Shown: in pieces, positions 38,769 through 48,037 of the stretch
How the letters are laid out: each line of letters begins with the position of its first letter
Numbering within the stretch: the first letter of the stretch is position 1
From: Bradyrhizobium commune
GTDB lineage: Bacteria; Pseudomonadota; Alphaproteobacteria; Rhizobiales; Xanthobacteraceae
DNA length: 64,000 nt
Assembly: GCF_015624505.1 (NCBI RefSeq)
Contig: NZ_CP061379.1
Location: 310,001-374,000 of the forward strand
Reading direction: 5' to 3'
Program-made: the position numbers and the translations under genes
Notes under the pieces: generated by a model
Databases searched by the model: none
The model's input: only the letters and a program-made list of their open reading frames with translations
Told to the model about the DNA's origin: nothing

Positions 38769-39881
38769 ATGGCGACCCATAAATTGCTGCTTCTCCCCGG
38801 CGACGGCATCGGTCCGGAGGTGATGGGCGAGGTGAAGCGGCTGATCGACTGGCTGAATTCCGCGGGCATCGCTAAGTTCGAGACCGACAGCGGCCTCGTC
38901 GGCGGCTCGGCCTATGACGCCCACAAGGTGTCGATCTCCGAGGGCGACATGGCCAAGGCGCTGGCGGCCGACGCCATCATCTTCGGCGCGGTCGGCGGTC
39001 CGAAATGGGATGCCGTTCCCTACGAGGTGCGCCCCGAAGCCGGCCTCCTCCGGCTGCGCAAGGATCTCGGCCTGTTCGCCAACCTCCGCCCGGCCGTGTG
39101 CTATCCGGCGCTGGCGGACGCCTCGAGCCTGAAGCGTGAGGCGGTCGAGGGCCTCGACATCGTCATCGTGCGCGAGCTCACCGGCGGCGTCTATTTCGGC
39201 GAGCCCAAGACCATCACCGATCTCGGCAACGGCCAGAAGCGCGCCATCGATACCCAGGTCTACGACACCTATGAGATCGAGCGCATCGCCCGCGTAGCCT
39301 TCGACCTTGCGAAGAAGCGCAAGAACAAGGTGACGTCGATGGAGAAGCGCAACGTCATGAAGTCCGGCGTGCTCTGGAACGAGGTCGTCACCCAGGTTCA
39401 CAAGCGCGAATATCCTGACGTCACGCTCGAGCATCAGCTCGCCGATTCCGGCGGCATGATGCTGGTGAAATGGCCGAAGCAGTTCGACGTCATCGTCACC
39501 GACAATCTGTTCGGCGACATGCTGTCCGACATCGCGGCGATGCTGACCGGTTCGCTCGGCATGCTGCCCTCGGCCTCGCTCGGCGAGGTCGACGTCAAGA
39601 GCAAGAAGCGCAAGGCGCTGTACGAGCCGGTGCACGGCTCGGCGCCCGACATTGCCGGCAAGGGCCTCGCCAACCCGATCGCGATGATCTCGTCGTTCGG
39701 CATGGCGCTGCGCTATTCCTTCGACATGGGCGATCTCGCCGACAAGGTCGATGCCGCGATCGCCGCGGTGCTGGCCAGCGGCCTGCGCACCGCCGACATC
39801 AAGTCGGAGGGCACCACGGCCGCCTCGACCACGCAGATGGGCGAAGCGATTTTGAAGGAATTGCAGAAGCTGCACGCGTAA
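38769..39881 (+). CDS. leuB: 3-isopropylmalate dehydrogenase
   Basis: 370 residues from the ATG at 38769 (AGAGGAAACGACC upstream). It oxidises and decarboxylates 3-isopropylmalate with NAD in leucine synthesis. [10 protein letters not shown] lies at 9-18, the substrate-arginine region is [16 protein letters not shown], and the metal/NAD region is [27 protein letters not shown] with [14 protein letters not shown]. It lies 3 kb from asd and about 8-11 kb from leuD and leuC, so the leucine genes are dispersed. Confidence 0.97.
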   Translation: MATHKLLLLPGDGIGPEVMGEVKRLIDWLNSAGIAKFETDSGLVGGSAYDAHKVSISEGDMAKALAADAIIFGAVGGPKWDAVPYEVRPEAGLLRLRKDLGLFANLRPAVCYPALADASSLKREAVEGLDIVIVRELTGGVYFGEPKTITDLGNGQKRAIDTQVYDTYEIERIARVAFDLAKKRKNKVTSMEKRNVMKSGVLWNEVVTQVHKREYPDVTLEHQLADSGGMMLVKWPKQFDVIVTDNLFGDMLSDIAAMLTGSLGMLPSASLGEVDVKSKKRKALYEPVHGSAPDIAGKGLANPIAMISSFGMALRYSFDMGDLADKVDAAIAAVLASGLRTADIKSEGTTAASTTQMGEAILKELQKLHA

Positions 39882-39896
39882 GGCGGGCACCGCACT

Positions 39897-40039
39897 CGTA
39901 GGGTGGGTTAGCCAAGCGGACTGCGCGAAGCGCAGACCGCTTGGCGTAACCCACCTCTTCTGTCTCCGCGGAAACCAAAGTGGTGGGTTACGCCGTGCGA
40001 ACTGCGCTTCGCGCAGTCGCAGGGCTAACCCACCCTACG
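39897..40039. repeat. Double palindromic repeat, CGTAGGGTGGGTTAGCC type
   Basis: Two hairpins (39901-39955 and 39981-40039) are each capped by GCGCGAAGCGC-like inner stems, and the outermost ends CGTAGGGTGGGTTAG and CTAACCCACCCTACG are inverted copies. The whole element fills the gap between leuB and the acyltransferase gene, ending 20 bp before the latter's ATG. Confidence 0.8.
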
Positions 40040-40059
40040 AAATCTCAGGAGCCCGCCTC

Positions 40060-40698
40060 ATGGCCACCCCGCCCCGCCCCAAGATCGCGGAAACCATCAT
40101 CCATGAAACGGTGCGCCGGCGCGAGGCGCAGATCGGGCGGCGCTGCGAAGTCCTCGCCAACACGCGCATCGAATATGCCTCGCTCGGCGACTATTCCTAT
40201 CTCGGCGAGAACTGCGACGTCGCCGATGCCGAAATCGGAAAATTCACCGCCATCGCCAACTCCGTCCGGATCGGCGCGCCGAACCATCCGATGGGCCGCC
40301 CGTCGCAGCATCGCTTCACCTACGTGCCGGAATATTACGAGGCGAATGCGACGCGCGATCGCGACTTCTTTGCGGAGCGTCGCGGCGACCGCGTCATCGT
40401 CGGCAACGATGTCTGGATCGGCCACGCCGCGATCCTGCTGCCGGGCGTGAACGTCGGTGACGGCGCGGTGATCGCCGCCGGCGCGGTCGTCAGCCGCGAT
40501 GTCGAGCCCTACACCATCGTCGGCGGCGTTCCCGCGCGTCCGATCCGCAAGCGCTTCGACGATTCGGTCGCGCAAAGCCTGCGCCGCATCGCCTGGTGGG
40601 ACTGGCCGGATGAGCTCATCTTCGAGCGCCTCGGCGATTTCCGCTCCGAGGCAATCGAAGACTTCTGCAGGCGCTACGATCCCGCGGCCAACAGGTAA
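40060..40698 (+). CDS. Left-handed beta-helix (hexapeptide) acyltransferase, phosphonate-metabolism type
   Basis: 212 residues of hexapeptide-repeat fold. The run [30 protein letters not shown], then [33 protein letters not shown], then [20 protein letters not shown] (region markers across about 60-170) closely follows the pattern of the transferase family found with C-P lyase genes, and the end [12 protein letters not shown] also fits. No phn genes are nearby, so the acceptor is uncertain. A terminator follows the stop. Confidence 0.87.
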   Translation: MATPPRPKIAETIIHETVRRREAQIGRRCEVLANTRIEYASLGDYSYLGENCDVADAEIGKFTAIANSVRIGAPNHPMGRPSQHRFTYVPEYYEANATRDRDFFAERRGDRVIVGNDVWIGHAAILLPGVNVGDGAVIAAGAVVSRDVEPYTIVGGVPARPIRKRFDDSVAQSLRRIAWWDWPDELIFERLGDFRSEAIEDFCRRYDPAANR

Positions 40699-40701
40699 AA
40701 C

Positions 40702-40732
40702 AAAAAGGCCGGGCGGTGAGCCCGGCCTTTTG
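40702..40732. terminator. Bidirectional Rho-independent terminator
   Basis: AAAGGCCGGGC (40704-40714) and GCCCGGCCTTT (40720-40730) form an 11-bp stem with a 5-base loop, with A-rich and T-rich flanks on both sides. It sits between the convergent acyltransferase gene and the exported protein gene ending at 40752. Confidence 0.85.
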
Positions 40733-40751
40733 GTTCGGAAGTTCGGTCCGC

Positions 40752-41138
40752 TCAGTACAGCGGGAAATTCTGCGGATAGCCGCCGACATCGGCCGGCGTC
40801 GCCAGCGGCTGGCGATCGATCGGGCGGTTGAGGTTTTCGCGGGCAAAGGACGGATAACCCACGGCCGGCGGGAAGGCGTAGTCGGTGAATTTGCGGTCGC
40901 CCGGATTGACCTCGGTGCCGCCGTCGAGCCAGGAGCGCTTGCTGACATAGATACGCGTGCGGCCCTGCTGGTAGACGGCGTTGGGGCCGCTCGGGCCGTA
41001 AACCGGCCGGCCGCGATCGTCATAGCGCTGCTTGGTCTTGGTGTCGGCCGAAGCCGGCGCAGCGAAGGCCATCGCAACCACGGCGCCTGCCGCAAGCAAT
41101 GTCGCCAGTTTGTTCGCGGCAGAGAAATTCGAGCTCAT
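40752..41138 (-). CDS. Small exported protein of unknown function
   Basis: 128 residues from the ATG at 41138 (AAGGGG upstream; a GTG one codon earlier is possible). A signal peptide (about 1-31, ending APASAD) is followed by a basic, Tyr/Pro/Gly-rich mature part (KTKQRYDDRGRPVYGPSG, TRIYVSKRSWLDGGTEVNPG). No cysteine and no recognisable fold. Proteins with this RPVYGPxG composition are common in Bradyrhizobium-like genomes, function unknown. Confidence 0.82.
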   Translation of the reverse strand: MSSNFSAANKLATLLAAGAVVAMAFAAPASADTKTKQRYDDRGRPVYGPSGPNAVYQQGRTRIYVSKRSWLDGGTEVNPGDRKFTDYAFPPAVGYPSFARENLNRPIDRQPLATPADVGGYPQNFPLY

Positions 41139-41295
41139 CACGTCCCCTTCAGGCGGCAGGCCGCCAGTCGATTTCGCCCCATCCTAGCCCGGTCGGGGTG
41201 GTCGCAACTAGGTCTATTCAGTCACACCAGTCCGGAATAATCGTGCCCGCCGGCAAAAGTTTCATGCAAACCAGCCACTTGGGCTTGAGTGCCGG

Positions 41296-42084
41296 TCAAA
41301 GCGCCCCGCGCAATTGCGCGTTCGCCGCGCCGAGCAGCCAGTCTGACGAGCTGGCACCGTCGCAGTCGCGGCGCTTCAGCTCGGCATGGGCGAACAATTC
41401 CGCGAGCTTCGGCTCGTTGCCGGAGGCGAGCTGCGTCAGCCGGTTCAGCGTGCAGGCGATCGCCGCGCGCTGGGCCGGGAGCGTGTCGCCCTGGCAGGAG
41501 AAGCCGGAGATCTGGAGCGCCGGCTCTTCACTGCGCTTGAGATAACCGAGGCAAGGCTGTGTCCCCTTCGCCGTGCCGGTTGGCCGGAACAGGGCGACGG
41601 CGCCGAATTTCGTGTCGATCAGGCCGGCCTGCTCCAGCGGGGCATCCGCGCCGAGGCCCATGCGGGCGGCCAGATCCGCGGTCGCCGGACGCGCCAGGTC
41701 GAATTCGCCGCCTTCTCGGTAAATCTCGAGCTCGGCCGTAGGCGTGTCCGCCTCGCCGGCCCAGCGCATCACGTCGCGGCGGCCGCCCTCGGGGTGCCTG
41801 AGGATGATGTAAGATGCTGTTTTATCTTGTGAATCGCCTCGGCTGACGGCGAAGGCCGGATGCGAGCGGGAGGCCGTGGCCCAGCCCGGCCTCTCCGCAG
41901 GCGCATCGCCGCGCAGGCTTGGCAGCTGGCCGAGCCCGGCAAGGCCGAGGATGGCAAACAAAGCGAGCGTCCCCACATAAGCGAACAGGCGGGCCAGCGT
42001 GCCGACGACCTCGTCAGCGAAATTGGCGAGCGCCAGATGGATCTGGGTAGGGCTAACGGCCGTGCTGGCCTCAGGCGACTGCAT
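41296..42084 (-). CDS. Single-span membrane protein of unknown function
   Basis: 262 residues. One transmembrane helix (about 33-54) near the N-terminus is followed by an extracytoplasmic domain of about 200 residues with three conserved-looking cysteines (PCLGYL, GFSCQGD, IACTLN) and a final RRDC. I recognise no family. It is divergent from asd, with 116 bp between starts. Confidence 0.8.
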   Translation of the reverse strand: MQSPEASTAVSPTQIHLALANFADEVVGTLARLFAYVGTLALFAILGLAGLGQLPSLRGDAPAERPGWATASRSHPAFAVSRGDSQDKTASYIILRHPEGGRRDVMRWAGEADTPTAELEIYREGGEFDLARPATADLAARMGLGADAPLEQAGLIDTKFGAVALFRPTGTAKGTQPCLGYLKRSEEPALQISGFSCQGDTLPAQRAAIACTLNRLTQLASGNEPKLAELFAHAELKRRDCDGASSSDWLLGAANAQLRGAL

Positions 42085-42200
42085 CCACGGCCTTCAGGCA
42101 TGGTCGAACGTTGTCTTGAGGCTGGTTCTCGCATAGAAGCGCTGCTCTTCCTGTTTAAGCGTCAGCTTCAGGAACGGGCTTTTTCATCGGAGAGTGAACG

Positions 42201-43235
42201 ATGGGTTACAAAGTCGCAGTCGTCGGCGCGACCGGCAATGTCGGACGGGAAATGCTCAACATCCTCGATGAGCGCAAATTCCCCGCGGACGAGGTCGTGG
42301 CGCTGGCGTCGCGCCGCAGCGTCGGCGTCGAGGTCTCCTATGGCGACCGCACCCTGAAGTGCAAAGCGCTCGAGCATTACGACTTCTCCGACGTCGACAT
42401 CTGCCTGATGTCGGCGGGCGGCGAGGTGTCGAAGGAATGGTCGCCGAAGATCGGCGCCGCCGGCACGGTCGTGATCGACAATTCCTCGGCCTGGCGCATG
42501 GATCCGGACGTGCCGCTGATCGTGCCGGAGGTGAACGCGGACGCGACCGCCGGCTTCAGGAAGAAGAACATCATCGCCAACCCGAACTGCTCGACCGCGC
42601 AGCTCGTGGTCGCGCTGAAGCCGCTGCACGACAAGGCGACGATCAAGCGCGTCGTGGTCTCGACCTATCAATCGGTCTCGGGCGCCGGCAAGGATGCGAT
42701 GGACGAATTGTTCTCGCAGACCAAGGCCGTCTATACCAACAGCGAGCTGGTCAACAAGAAGTTCCCGACTCGCATCGCCTTCAACGTCATCCCCCACATC
42801 GACGTCTTCATGGAGGACGGCTACACCAAGGAAGAGTGGAAGATGATGGCGGAGACCAAGAAGATCCTTGATCCCAAGATCAAGCTCTCCGCGACCTGCG
42901 TGCGCGTGCCGGTGTTCGTCGGCCATTCCGAGGCCGTCAACATCGAGTTCGAGAATCCGATCAGCGCAGACGAAGCCCGCGAGATCCTGCGCAAGGCGCC
43001 CGGCTGCCTCGTCATCGACAAGCAGGAGCCCGGTGGCTACGCCACGCCCTATGAAGCGGCCGGCGAGGACGCCACCTATATCAGCCGCATCCGCGAGGAC
43101 GCGACGGTGGAGAACGGTCTCGTGCTCTGGTGCGTGTCGGACAATCTGCGCAAGGGCGCCGCGCTGAACGCGATCCAGATCGCGGAAGTCCTGATCAACC
43201 GCAAGCTGATCAGCGCGAAGAAGAAGGCGGCGTAG
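42201..43235 (+). CDS. asd: Aspartate-semialdehyde dehydrogenase
   Basis: 344 residues. It reduces aspartyl phosphate to aspartate semialdehyde with NADPH, the branch point to lysine/DAP, threonine and methionine. The NADP motif is GATGNVGREM (9-18), and the catalytic Cys is C130 in ANPNCSTAQ. The substrate-binding ETKKIL and HSEAVNIE regions (catalytic His near 245) are present. GGAGAG precedes the ATG. The gene ends in a Lys/Ala-rich tail just before a repeat. Confidence 0.97.
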   Translation: MGYKVAVVGATGNVGREMLNILDERKFPADEVVALASRRSVGVEVSYGDRTLKCKALEHYDFSDVDICLMSAGGEVSKEWSPKIGAAGTVVIDNSSAWRMDPDVPLIVPEVNADATAGFRKKNIIANPNCSTAQLVVALKPLHDKATIKRVVVSTYQSVSGAGKDAMDELFSQTKAVYTNSELVNKKFPTRIAFNVIPHIDVFMEDGYTKEEWKMMAETKKILDPKIKLSATCVRVPVFVGHSEAVNIEFENPISADEAREILRKAPGCLVIDKQEPGGYATPYEAAGEDATYISRIREDATVENGLVLWCVSDNLRKGAALNAIQIAEVLINRKLISAKKKAA

Positions 43236-43240
43236 GACGA

Positions 43241-43302
43241 GGCGAATGGGGAGTAGCGAATAGCGAATGGACTATTCGCCACTCTCTATTCGCTATTCGC
43301 TC
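43241..43302. repeat. Inverted repeat built from GCGAATAGCGAATGG units, copy 2
   Basis: GGCGAATGGGGAGTAGCGAA, TAGCGAATGG and then ATTCGCCACTCTCTATTCGC and TATTCGCT pair with each other. Related to 37364-37447. Its right end overlaps the final codons of the convergent carbonic anhydrase gene (stop at 43286). Confidence 0.7.
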
Positions 43303-43927
43303 TTTTGAATTCCTTCGCGACCTGGTCCAGCACGAACAGCGATCCCTCGGCGACGCCGAAATAGGCGCCGTGCAGCTGCATCCGGCCGCTCTCGACCGCC
43401 TTGCGCACGAACGGGAACGTCGACAGGTTCTCCAGGCTGCGGAACACCGCGGCCTTCTCGATGCGCTCGACGAACTGCGCCATGGTCTCGCGATCGCGCT
43501 GCTCGACCACCTCGCCCGGCTTGATGAACATCTGCATCCATTTGCCGATGAAGTCGCCCGGCGTCAGCGGCTCGATCTTGTCGACGAAGGCGCGGATGCC
43601 GCCGCATTGCGCGTGGCCGAGGATGACGATGTGCTTCACCTTCAGCACCGTCACGGCATATTCCAGCGCGGCCGAAACGCCATGCGCATTGCCGTCGGGC
43701 TGGTACACCGGCACCAGATTGGCGATGTTGCGCACCACGAACAATTCGCCGGGGCCAACGTCGAAGATGACCTCGGGCGAGACGCGGCTGTCGCAACAGC
43801 CGATCACCATCACTTCCGGGAACTGCCCCTTCACCGACAGCTCGCGATAGCGGCTCTGCTCGGTCGGCAGCCGCTGGGTGGCGAAGGCCTGGTAGCCTTC
43901 CAGCAAGTGCTTCGGAAACGTGATCAT
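43286..43927 (-). CDS. Beta-class carbonic anhydrase
   Basis: 213 residues. Zinc ligands C44 and D46/R48 lie in CCDSRVSPE, and H105 and C108 in GHAQCGG, the complete beta-CA set. It interconverts CO2 and bicarbonate in the cytoplasm. The C-terminal residues KRANSE are read from a palindromic repeat. It is divergent from the CitE-like lyase gene (111 bp). Confidence 0.95.
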   Translation of the reverse strand: MITFPKHLLEGYQAFATQRLPTEQSRYRELSVKGQFPEVMVIGCCDSRVSPEVIFDVGPGELFVVRNIANLVPVYQPDGNAHGVSAALEYAVTVLKVKHIVILGHAQCGGIRAFVDKIEPLTPGDFIGKWMQMFIKPGEVVEQRDRETMAQFVERIEKAAVFRSLENLSTFPFVRKAVESGRMQLHGAYFGVAEGSLFVLDQVAKEFKRANSE

Positions 43928-44038
43928 GGCCTATGCCTAATCATAGACCGCATGGGCGAACAAGCCTTTCGAATAGGCAGGCCAGATGCTATCGGCTTCG
44001 GTCAGACGAGAGACGAGGACACCGGAAGGATCGCCAGC

Positions 44039-44920
44039 ATGACCCGCCCGCGCCGCAGCCATCTGTTCATGCCCGGCTCCAATCCCCGTGCGCTGGAAAA
44101 GGCGCAAAACCTGCCGGCCGACGGCCTGATCCTCGATCTGGAAGACTCCGTCGCCCCCGACGCCAAGGCGGTGGCGCGTGACGGGATCGCGGCTGCGATC
44201 GCGGCCAAAGGGTTCGGCAAGCGGGAGATCTTGATCCGGACCAACGGCCTCGACACGCCCTGGTGGGGCGACGACGTCGCGATGGCGGCGAAGGCTTCGC
44301 CGGACGGCATCCTGGTTCCAAAGGTCTCCAGCATCGAGGACCTCCAGACCATCGGTAGCCGCCTCGCCGAGCTCGGCGCTGCGCCGACCGTGAAAGTCTG
44401 GGCCATGATCGAGACCGCGCGCGCTGTGCTCCACGCCGAGGAGCTGGCGGCCGCCGGTCGCGATCCGAAGACGCGCCTCTCCGGTTTCGTGTTCGGTCCG
44501 AACGACATTGCGCGTGAGACGCGGATCCGGATGATGCCGGGTCGTGCAGCAATGATCCCGATGATCACCCATTGCATCCTCGCGACGCGCGCCAATGGCC
44601 TCGAAATCCTCGACGGCCCCTACAGCGACATCAACAATCCCGACGGCTTTGCCACCGAATGCGCGCAGGGCCGCGACCTCGGCTTCGATGGCAAGACGCT
44701 GATCCACCCCTCGCAGATCGACGCCTGCAACGTCATCTTCACGCCGCCCGCAGAGGAGGTCGCGCGGGCCCGAAAAATCATCGCCGCGTTCGAGCTGCCG
44801 GAGAACGTCTCGCGCGGCGCGATCCGGCTCGACGGCGCGATGGTGGAACGCCTCCACGCCGAGATGGCGCGGCGCACGATCGAGATCGCGGACGCAATCG
44901 CTGCGATGGGCAAAGGCTGA
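44039..44920 (+). CDS. HpcH/HpaI-family CoA-ester lyase, CitE-like
   Basis: 293 residues from the ATG at 44039 (GGAAGGA upstream); the open frame extends far upstream across the carbonic anhydrase gene by chance. It starts with RPRRSHLFMPGSNPRAL, the typical opening. The metal-binding GLILDLEDSVAPDAK region (about 30-44) and GFVFGPNDIARETR (about 152-165) are intact. Family members cleave or hydrolyse malyl-CoA, methylmalyl-CoA or citramalyl-CoA. Which of these applies cannot be decided. Confidence 0.88.
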   Translation: MTRPRRSHLFMPGSNPRALEKAQNLPADGLILDLEDSVAPDAKAVARDGIAAAIAAKGFGKREILIRTNGLDTPWWGDDVAMAAKASPDGILVPKVSSIEDLQTIGSRLAELGAAPTVKVWAMIETARAVLHAEELAAAGRDPKTRLSGFVFGPNDIARETRIRMMPGRAAMIPMITHCILATRANGLEILDGPYSDINNPDGFATECAQGRDLGFDGKTLIHPSQIDACNVIFTPPAEEVARARKIIAAFELPENVSRGAIRLDGAMVERLHAEMARRTIEIADAIAAMGKG

Positions 44921-45141
44921 GGCGTGCCCCGAGCGCGCTTCGTCCTGCGCGATGGAGGTCGATTTGCGGCCGGGAACTCCGCTAATCCATTGATTTGGCT
45001 GATGCAGCGGCGCTGCGGTAGTTTTTTTGATCACGACCGCGCGAATAAGCGTCGCGGCGGCTGCCGTTGACTTGCGCAAGGCACACGTCGCAAGGTAACT
45101 CCAGCAACAGTTGAACACACTACCTTGTCTGAGGTGTCCCC

Positions 45142-45891
45142 ATGACGGCACTTGCGGAAGTTGCCCCTTCCAACCTGGTCGACGAGCTCACCGCGCATGC
45201 GGTTGCCAGCATCGAGGCCGCCGATCATTCCGCTTCTCCGTTTCCGCACATCGTCTTCCGCGATTTCTTTCCAGCCGATTTCTACCGGGATCTGATCCGC
45301 AGCGTCCCCACGCAGGGCTATGATCCGATCACGGGCACCGGCACCCGCATGGCGCTGCGCCTCTACGGCGAGAATGTCGACAAGATCGAGCCGTCGCTGC
45401 GGCCGGCATGGGCCGCAGTGTCGGAGATGCTGACCTCGAAGAGCATCGAGAGCGCGATCCGCAAGCGGCTGCATGACGGGCTCGAGATCCGCGCCCGCGG
45501 CGACAAGGTGGCCGGTGTCGACGATCTGACGCTGGTCGCAAAGCCCGTGGTCTATGTCGATCGGGACGGCTACCAGATCAAGCCGCATCCGGACACGCGC
45601 AAGAAGGTCGTGACGATGCAGCTCTACTGCCCGTCCGATGCCAGCCAGGAAGCGCTCGGCACGACGCTCTACAAGGCGTCCCTGAAGGGACTGCTCCACG
45701 TCGGCTCTTATTGCCTCGAGCCCGTGAAGACGATCCCGTTCCTGCCCAATGTCGGCTATGCCTTCGTGGTGCTGAAGGCCTATCACACGCTGACGAAGAT
45801 GAGCTGGCACGGCCGCCCGCCGATCCAGACCGATCGTGACAGGGTCACGATTCTCAACACGTTCTACATGAACGAGAAGGTCGGCTTCTGA
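45142..45891 (+). CDS. 2OG-Fe(II) oxygenase-like protein
   Basis: 249 residues. IKPHPDTRKKVVTMQLYCPSD holds an HxD pair (H149, D151), a distal histidine (H215 or H223) lies in AYHTLTKMSWHG, and an Arg (R232/R234) follows in TDRDRVTI, the arrangement of an Fe(II) / 2-oxoglutarate oxygenase. The N-terminal half has FPHIVFRDFFPADFYRDL, common in this group near glycan genes. The substrate is unknown. Transcribed alone; the convergent neighbour encodes a DUF6455 protein. Confidence 0.75.
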   Translation: MTALAEVAPSNLVDELTAHAVASIEAADHSASPFPHIVFRDFFPADFYRDLIRSVPTQGYDPITGTGTRMALRLYGENVDKIEPSLRPAWAAVSEMLTSKSIESAIRKRLHDGLEIRARGDKVAGVDDLTLVAKPVVYVDRDGYQIKPHPDTRKKVVTMQLYCPSDASQEALGTTLYKASLKGLLHVGSYCLEPVKTIPFLPNVGYAFVVLKAYHTLTKMSWHGRPPIQTDRDRVTILNTFYMNEKVGF

Positions 45892-45913
45892 TCAACGCGT
45901 TGCGTCGCGCGCA

Positions 45914-46333
45914 TCAGCGCGGCGCGAGGTCGGCGCGGTTGACTGAGTCCAGCGTCGCGGCATTGTCGCAAAAGCCCGGATAATTCTCTGCGGCCGCGCC
46001 GGTGACGAGCTCCAGATTGCAGCGGGCCTTGTGCTGGCACAGCGAGCAGACCCGCTCCATGTCGCGCAGCAGCAGCGGCTGTGCACGCTCCAGTCGGTCG
46101 CTGTCGATGCCGAGCCGGGCGAGCATTTGCGGGAGTTCGTCGGCCGCGTGCCGGCCGCGGCGCGCCAATTCTTCCAGATCGTCAGGCGCGATCCTGAGGT
46201 CGTTCGCGATCCGGTCGAAATCGGCGCGGTCAAGCTGCCGCATCTCGTTGATCTCGCGGCGATGTTTCAGCCAGCCGGCAAAGGACTCGATGAGGTCCTG
46301 GACGATGGGATAAGGCCTGCTGGCGGTGCTCAT
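45914..46333 (-). CDS. DUF6455-type cysteine-motif protein
   Basis: 139 residues. C96, C99 and C105 (CSLCQHKARC) and C122 (YPGFCDN) form the spaced cysteine set of the DUF6455 family, which probably binds a metal. The rest is helical (LDRADFDRIANDLRI, DLEELARRGRHAA). Function unknown; members are widespread in alphaproteobacteria. The neighbours give no clue. Confidence 0.8.
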   Translation of the reverse strand: MSTASRPYPIVQDLIESFAGWLKHRREINEMRQLDRADFDRIANDLRIAPDDLEELARRGRHAADELPQMLARLGIDSDRLERAQPLLLRDMERVCSLCQHKARCNLELVTGAAAENYPGFCDNAATLDSVNRADLAPR

Positions 46334-46485
46334 GGCGAAGCTCCATTCGACGGATCTGACCGCAAATAGAGCACCATGATGCAGAACACGCGTTGCGCTG
46401 GATCAAATTGGAATCGCGTGTCCCGGACGCGGTGCGGCACGAAATGCCGCTCCGCTGAGCCGGGACCCATCTCGCACTGAGCCCG

Positions 46486-47271
46486 CTAGCCGAATTTCTC
46501 CACCGCCCAGGCAAACAGACTGCCGGGAATCGGCGGTTGCAGCGAGCGGCCCTTGCCGGAGATATGGAATCCGCTCACCGCGGGATTGTTGATCAGCGCG
46601 CTGAAATCGCTCGCGTCGAAGAACAGCTTTGGCTCCGAGTGCACCGAATAGAACGATGTCTTCGGCAGCGCATTTTGCAGATCGCCCGAACGGCGCGCGA
46701 GAATGGTCAGCGCCGGCGGCCCGAAAATGGCGATGCGCAAATCCGAGAGGCGTTGCGATCCGCCGGCCAGCCGCTTCATTGCAAAGCTCAGACGGTGGCT
46801 CAGCGACAACCATTCCGGTGTGAGCTCGTCCTGCTCCATCAGATCCTCGAACGACCGGACGATGGCATGATCCTGCGGCAGATAGAGCACGGAGTTGCCG
46901 AGCCGTCGCGATCGCTCCCAGGCGAAATAGGGTTTTGCGGGATCGATCCTGACCGGCTTGAGCAGCAGCACGTCGGCATCGAGCCAGAGGCCCGCGCCAA
47001 GCGCCATCAGCCTCATGCGGAAGAAGTCGCTGAACTGCAGCGTGGTCCAGTCGCGCCAGCTTCCATCCGGCTGCGGCGGCCGCAGCTTTTCCGAGAAGGC
47101 GTGCGGCAGGATCGCCTCGGCCTCGGAGTTTTGCACGCCGGCGGGAAGGTCGGAGATGGTGTCGAAACTATAGACCGTGACCTTGTGGCCGGCCGCGACC
47201 TGCGAGCGCAGACAGGTCCGGCGCAGCGTGTCGAGCGGGCCATGCCAGAAGGTGACGATCTCAGGCAACAT
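46486..47271 (-). CDS. Glycosyltransferase with DxD motif (Gly_transf_sug / capsular type)
   Basis: 261 residues from the ATG at 47271; a longer frame from a TTG at 47301 would begin next to the leuD terminator. The fold opens IVTFWHGPLDTLRRTCLRS, and the donor-site motif GAGLWLDADVLLLKP (LDAD at 97-100) with FSDFFRMRLMALG before it is typical of small DXD sugar transferases. It may decorate LPS or exopolysaccharide, but no polysaccharide cluster surrounds it. A weak ribosome site suggests low expression. Confidence 0.82.
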   Translation of the reverse strand: MLPEIVTFWHGPLDTLRRTCLRSQVAAGHKVTVYSFDTISDLPAGVQNSEAEAILPHAFSEKLRPPQPDGSWRDWTTLQFSDFFRMRLMALGAGLWLDADVLLLKPVRIDPAKPYFAWERSRRLGNSVLYLPQDHAIVRSFEDLMEQDELTPEWLSLSHRLSFAMKRLAGGSQRLSDLRIAIFGPPALTILARRSGDLQNALPKTSFYSVHSEPKLFFDASDFSALINNPAVSGFHISGKGRSLQPPIPGSLFAWAVEKFG

Positions 47272-47301
47272 GATTGGGGCTATTAGGGGCAAAACAGACA
47301 A

Positions 47302-47334
47302 AGAAAAAGCCCCGGCGCTTCCGGCGCCGGGGCT
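47302..47334 (-). terminator. Strong Rho-independent terminator of leuD
   Basis: AGCCCCGGCGC (47308-47318) pairs with GCGCCGGGGCT (47324-47334) around a 5-base loop, and on the minus strand the stem runs into CTTTTTCTTTG. It lies 17 bp after the leuD stop. Confidence 0.9.
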
Positions 47335-47351
47335 CGAAAGAGATGTCGAGC

Positions 47352-47957
47352 TCAGGCCCAGGCGCGTTCGCGCTTGAGCTTGTCCTCATAGGTGTCGATC
47401 GAGGCCTTCTTCTCCATGGTGAGACCGATGTCGTCGAGGCCGTTGATCAGGCAATGCTTGCGGAACGGGTCGATCTCGAACTTGACCTTGCCGCCATCGG
47501 GGCCGCGGATTTCCTGGTTCGGCAGGTCGATCGTCAGCGTCGCGTTGGCGCCGCGCTCGGCGTCGTCGAACAGCTTGTCGAGGTCTTCCTGGCTGACGCG
47601 GATCGGCAGAATGCCGTTCTTGAAGCAGTTGTTGTAGAAGATGTCGCCGAACGAGGTCGAGATCACGCAGCGGATGCCGAAATCGAGCAGCGCCCAGGGC
47701 GCGTGCTCGCGGCTCGAGCCGCAGCCGAAATTGTCGCCGGCGACCAGCACCTTGGTGTTGCGATAGGCCGGCTGGTTCAGCACGAAATCCGGGTTCTCGC
47801 TGCCGTCGTCCTTGTAGCGCTGCTCGGAGAAGAGCCCCTTGCCAAGGCCGGTGCGCTTGATGGTCTTGAGGTACTGCTTCGGGATGATCATGTCGGTGTC
47901 GACATTGATGATCTTCAGCGGCGCCGCGACGCCTTCCAGCGTGGTGAACTTGTCCAT
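47352..47957 (-). CDS. leuD: 3-isopropylmalate dehydratase small subunit
   Basis: 201 residues from the ATG at 47957. LeuD completes the aconitase-type isomerase with LeuC. It opens [22 protein letters not shown] and has the [17 protein letters not shown] substrate loop (about 74-90). It is 2.7 kb downstream in map order from leuC and separately transcribed, with its own terminator. Length and motifs are normal. Confidence 0.97.
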
Positions 47958-48037
47958 GGTTGCGCTTTCCCGCACGTGGTTAGGGATCGCGTATTTATCG
48001 CGATCGGGGCCCGAATCCTAGGCCGAATTCGGCAGAT

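Noticed and set aside
43130..44038. Upstream extension of the CitE-like lyase frame
   Set aside because: It crosses asd's end, a repeat and the whole antisense carbonic anhydrase gene; the ATG at 44039 has a good ribosome site and gives the family N-terminus.
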